Shown: one piece after another, positions 61,349 to 64,000 of the stretch
How the letters are laid out: the number at the start of each line of letters is the position of its first letter
Numbering within the stretch: position 1 is the stretch's first letter
Assembly: GCA_050485485.1 (NCBI GenBank)
Contig: JBJHBM010000009.1
Location: 1 to 64,000 of the forward strand
Direction of reading: 5' to 3'
DNA length: 64,000 nucleotides
Source of the DNA: WHSO01 sp050485485
GTDB taxonomy: Bacteria; Pseudomonadota; Alphaproteobacteria; SMXQ01
Program-made: the position numbers and the translations under genes
Notes under the pieces: generated by a model
What the model saw: only the letters and a program-made list of their open reading frames with translations
Databases searched by the model: none
Told to the model about the DNA's origin: nothing

Positions 61349-61930
61349 ATGATCGATCTCTATATGGCGACCACCACCAACAGCCGCCGGGCCTCGGTCG
61401 GCCTCTCGGAAGCAGGGCTCGCCTACAAGGCGCATCCCATCAACCTGCGCGAGAAGCAGCAGCACACGCCCGAGCATCTGGCGCGCAACCCCTACGGCAA
61501 GGTGCCGGTGATCGTCGATTCCGACGGCCCCGGCGGCAAGCCGGCGACGGTGTTCGAATCGGGGGCGATCCTGCTGTACGCGGCGGAGAAGTCGGGCAAG
61601 CTCTACGGCAAGGACGCCGCCGACCGGGTCGAGGTCCAGAAGTGGTTCATGCTGCACATGAACGGCTCGGTCCCGTTCCTGGGCGCGCTCAAGAACCATC
61701 CCACCCTGCGCGCCGACTGCGACCGCGTGGTGAAGGTGATCGACGACCATCTCTCGAAGAACCGGTTCTTCGCGGAGACGTTCTCGATCGCCGACATCTG
61801 CTTCTATCCGCGCGTCGCCGGCTTCGACGAAGACGTGTTCCCGATGAGCGGCTATAGGAACATCGCGCGCTGGATCGATGAGGTCGGCGCGCGTCCCGGC
61901 GTCAAGGAAGGCATGTCCCAGCCGAAATAG
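61349..61930 (+). CDS. Glutathione S-transferase family protein
   Basis: 193 residues. The thioredoxin-like N-terminal half (IDLYMATTTNSRRASVGLSEAGLAYKAHPINL, then NPYGKVPVIVD, the cis-Pro loop, and FESGAILLYAAE) is typical, followed by the helical C-terminal half (FSIADICFYPRV). Ribosome site GGGGAAGC before ATG 61349. The enzyme conjugates or reduces electrophilic compounds with glutathione. It closes the run of four genes. Confidence 0.87.
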   Translation: MIDLYMATTTNSRRASVGLSEAGLAYKAHPINLREKQQHTPEHLARNPYGKVPVIVDSDGPGGKPATVFESGAILLYAAEKSGKLYGKDAADRVEVQKWFMLHMNGSVPFLGALKNHPTLRADCDRVVKVIDDHLSKNRFFAETFSIADICFYPRVAGFDEDVFPMSGYRNIARWIDEVGARPGVKEGMSQPK

Positions 61931-61945
61931 ACGCATCCGCGACAT

Positions 61946-62019
61946 GGATGCCCCGCATGAAGCGGGGCATGACGGCAATCAATACGGGATCGTCATGCCC
62001 CGGCTCGTCCGGGGCATCC
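61946..62019. repeat. Palindromic intergenic repeat pair (REP/BIME-like)
   Basis: Two hairpins, 61948-61970 (ATGCCCCGC ... GCGGGGCAT) and 61992-62019 (ATGCCCCGG ... CCGGGGCAT), in inverted arrangement so the whole unit 61946-62019 is itself symmetric. It occupies the space between the convergent GST and cupin genes. Such elements are common at gene ends in Alphaproteobacteria and may act as bidirectional terminator or repeat. Confidence 0.65.
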
Positions 62020-62024
62020 GTTTT

Positions 62025-62627
62025 CTAAAGGTTGCTCGGCGGGGAGAAATCCTCGTGTCCCTTGGCGAGCGTTTCGGAGGGGTAGGCGACGGTCTTCTGG
62101 AACAGCATGTGCATGAACAGGAACAGCGGCTTCGCCTTCATCACGAGGCACGCCATCTGCTCGCTGACCGAACGGTTGAAATGCTGGTGGACGCAGGCGG
62201 TCTCGACGATGGAGGCGTCGCCCGCCTCGTATTCCATCCGCACGCCGTCGTGGATGTCGTAGCCCTTGCCGGTGAGGATGTAGAACACGGCGGAGTTCAT
62301 GTGGCCGTGCTTCTGGCCGTAGGCGCCGGGCGCGAAGCTGTCCACGTGGCACTCGATGGACTGGGCCAGCGACACGTTCTGCGGGCTGATGGCGATCTTG
62401 TGGAAGTAGGCGGGCCCGCCCTTCCAGCCGATGGCGGGCGCCGGCACCACGCGCGGCTGGGCGTAGAGGCTCTTGTAGACCTCGCCGTAGGTGCCCTCGA
62501 GCGCGCGCACGAAGGTACGCTTCTTCTGCCAGCGCTCCCACACCGGCGCGTTGTGGCCGGCTTTGGGGGCGTCGTTCCCGGCGCCTTCGGGCCCGGCGGT
62601 GCCTTCGGTGTTCACGTCTTCGGGCAT
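62025..62627 (-). CDS. Cupin domain protein
   Basis: 200 residues from ATG 62627. The cupin core is AQSIECHVDSFAPGAYGQKHGHMNSAVFYILTGKGYDIHDG (first metal motif) and AGDASIVETACVHQHFNRS (second). The N-terminal 80 residues are polar with an aromatic helix (VWERWQKKRTFVRAL). It lies upstream of no membrane gene but downstream of a TctC receptor on the same strand, with about 130 bp between. Likely a catabolic or regulatory cupin. Confidence 0.78.
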   Translation of the reverse strand: MPEDVNTEGTAGPEGAGNDAPKAGHNAPVWERWQKKRTFVRALEGTYGEVYKSLYAQPRVVPAPAIGWKGGPAYFHKIAISPQNVSLAQSIECHVDSFAPGAYGQKHGHMNSAVFYILTGKGYDIHDGVRMEYEAGDASIVETACVHQHFNRSVSEQMACLVMKAKPLFLFMHMLFQKTVAYPSETLAKGHEDFSPPSNL

Positions 62628-62754
62628 GGGGGCCTCCTCGGTTCGTTGCCGCTAAAATAGCGCGCCGAAGGGGGCCAGGGCAACCGGAGGCGCGCCCCAC
62701 CGGGTGGCGCCGGCGCGCCCGGTGGGGCGCGCCGGAAGCCTGTCCGGCTGGCTG

Positions 62755-63786
62755 TTATTGACGGAACTTCATCGCTTCGGTGGCCTTGGCGACGACCTCC
62801 GGCGGTGTCTTGAGGGCCTGCGCGATCATTTCCTCCATGCGCTCGCCGCGCAGCAGGGCCACGTCCAGCCGCTGATTCTCGAGCGCCTTGATGAAGCGCG
62901 CGTCCTCGGCCACGGCATAGAAGGCCTTGCGCATGATGGCGACGCGTTCGGCGGGGACGCCCGGTCCCATGACGAAGGGACGGCCCATCTGCTGGGGTGC
63001 GATGATGAGCGAGAAGATATCCTTCTGCTCCTGGGTTTCGGCGAGGTCGAGGACCATCGGGACGCCTTTGAGCTCTTCGATGGGATCGAGGCTGAGCTGG
63101 ACCAGGAAGTTGAGTCGCTTCTCCTCGAGCCAATGCGGCGTCTGCGCCCTGATGGAGGACCAGGAGACGCAGCGCCCATGAACCTCCCCGCGCTCCATCG
63201 CGATCGGGATATCGGCGCCGACATAGCCCGCGACGATCCTGAACTTCGTGCCGAGCACGTTGTTGAGGACGGCGGGCAGGATCTGGGAGCTGTTCGCGCC
63301 GGAAGCGCCGGCGGTGCCGACAATCAGCTCGTTCCGGAGCAGGTCGTCGAATGTCTTGACCGGAGAGGTGTGCCAGGAAATGCAGACGTTGTTCTCGCCG
63401 CTCATGCTGCCCAGCCATTGCAGCTTGGTCGGATCGTACTGGATTCCGGTGGTGCCGTAGAGGGGCAGGAACGGAATCGACATCTGAACGGCGCCGATCA
63501 CGGTGCCGTCCTGCGGCGCCACGTTGGAGACGTAGTTGGTGGCGAGGACGCTTCCTGCGCCCTGCATGTTCTGCGGAACGAAGGTCGGCTTGCCGGGGAT
63601 ATGGTCCCCCATGTAGCGGGACAGCGCGCGGGCATAGAGGTCGTAGCCGCCCCCGCTGCCGCCGCCGATGATCATGCGGATCTGCTTGCCCTGATAGAAC
63701 TCGTTGGCGACTGCGGGGCTTCCCGCGGTGGCCGCGACGACGGCGCACGCGCCCGCCAGCGCGATGGATTTGACGGCATGATTCAT
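62755..63786 (-). CDS. TctC/Bug family periplasmic receptor (copy 4)
   Basis: 343 residues from ATG 63786, signal peptide 1-27. NEFYQGKQIRMIIGGGSGGGYDLYARALSRYMGDHI and NNVLGTKFRIVAGYVGADI mark the receptor fold; it is the most diverged of the four copies. Transcribed on the minus strand toward the cupin gene, it has a possible promoter at 63864-63895. Again no TctA/TctB genes are visible. Confidence 0.85.
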   Translation of the reverse strand: MNHAVKSIALAGACAVVAATAGSPAVANEFYQGKQIRMIIGGGSGGGYDLYARALSRYMGDHIPGKPTFVPQNMQGAGSVLATNYVSNVAPQDGTVIGAVQMSIPFLPLYGTTGIQYDPTKLQWLGSMSGENNVCISWHTSPVKTFDDLLRNELIVGTAGASGANSSQILPAVLNNVLGTKFRIVAGYVGADIPIAMERGEVHGRCVSWSSIRAQTPHWLEEKRLNFLVQLSLDPIEELKGVPMVLDLAETQEQKDIFSLIIAPQQMGRPFVMGPGVPAERVAIMRKAFYAVAEDARFIKALENQRLDVALLRGERMEEMIAQALKTPPEVVAKATEAMKFRQ

Positions 63787-63863
63787 GAATTCATTTCTCC
63801 CTGTGCAAGTTGGTGGCGATTGTTTTGGGGGACCGCCGTGCCCGGCCGGGCACAGCGTCGAAG

Positions 63864-63895
63864 CCTATACTCCCTACCTCCATCCGCGCTGTCAA
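63864..63895 (-). promoter_or_regulatory. Possible sigma-70-like promoter of the copy 4 TctC gene
   Basis: On the minus strand TTGACA (63895-63890) is followed by AGTATA (63871-63866, 18-base spacer) or TATAGG (63869-63864, 20-base spacer). It lies about 80-110 bases upstream of the TctC start at 63786. The -35 box is perfect, the -10 is only partial. No other gene occupies the interval 63787-64000, where I see nothing else. Confidence 0.35.
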
Positions 63896-64000
63896 CACGA
63901 GGCGAACGGACGATGGCTTCGCGAAAATTGCACGATGATGCCGCGGGTGGACGTATGATCCTTACGCGGTGCGGGCGTCCCGATAGGGACGGAAAGGGGC

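Overview
The window is high-GC DNA (roughly two thirds G+C by eye) from an alphaproteobacterium. The evidence is the rlpA-dacA-tmk-holB-metG gene order, SPOR-domain RlpA, a fused SpmA-SpmB protein, and several orphan tripartite-tricarboxylate (TctC/Bug) receptors. I cannot name the genus; an uncultured Rhodospirillales-like lineage would fit.

Positions 1 to about 20997 are the right-hand part of a Mu-like transposable prophage, read left to right. The late genes follow the Mu order: DUF2730, VpaChn25_0724-like, DUF3486 small terminase, gp28 terminase, gp29 portal, gp37, gp38, sheath, tube, tail-assembly chaperone with a -1 frameshift extension, tape measure, gpN, gpP, gp45, gp46, gp47, gp48, tail fibre and fibre-assembly protein. 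The head genes are missing. The portal is followed by the first ~87 codons of a gpF-like head protein joined to the last ~105 codons of a gpG-like virion morphogenesis protein, which looks like one deletion. Next come three unknown genes, a Com zinc-finger gene and a Dam-type methylase whose ribosome site and start codon lie in a hairpin. Last is a lower-GC cargo block: a 272-residue soluble protein, a four-helix membrane protein and a single-span membrane protein. Two 22-bp direct repeats and a terminal CA at about 20997 probably mark the prophage right end. A tRNA-Ser(UGA) gene lies 41 bp further on.

Positions 21200-25310 hold a cardiolipin-synthase-like phospholipase D divergent from YbhN- and YbhP-like genes, then a DedA protein; this is membrane lipid biology. 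Positions 25300-28250 hold a YciI-like protein, an amidohydrolase and two small unknown proteins. Positions 28370-35184 are a cell-wall and housekeeping run: MltB-type transglycosylase, RlpA, D,D-carboxypeptidase, thymidylate kinase, DNA polymerase III delta', methionyl-tRNA synthetase.

From 35195 on the content is mostly accessory catabolism and transport: 2-hydroxyacid dehydrogenases, two SDRs, a TauD-type dioxygenase, an LpxR-like deacylase, a second amidohydrolase and MFS carriers. A 1276-residue lipoprotein has lectin-like and PDZ regions. A minus-strand operon carries MFS, GcvR-like, SpmAB and an Asp/Glu-racemase-like gene. A cluster at 51382-58400 alternates TctC receptors with cupin, two-domain VOC and 2-hydroxyacid dehydrogenase genes, separated by strong hairpins, which suggests uptake and breakdown of small organic or aromatic acids. 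At 59477-61930 an NTF2-like gene, a leaderless TAXI-like binding protein, an archaeal-type riboflavin-kinase (DUF120) protein and a GST form a compact run. The window ends with a cupin and a fourth TctC receptor on the minus strand.
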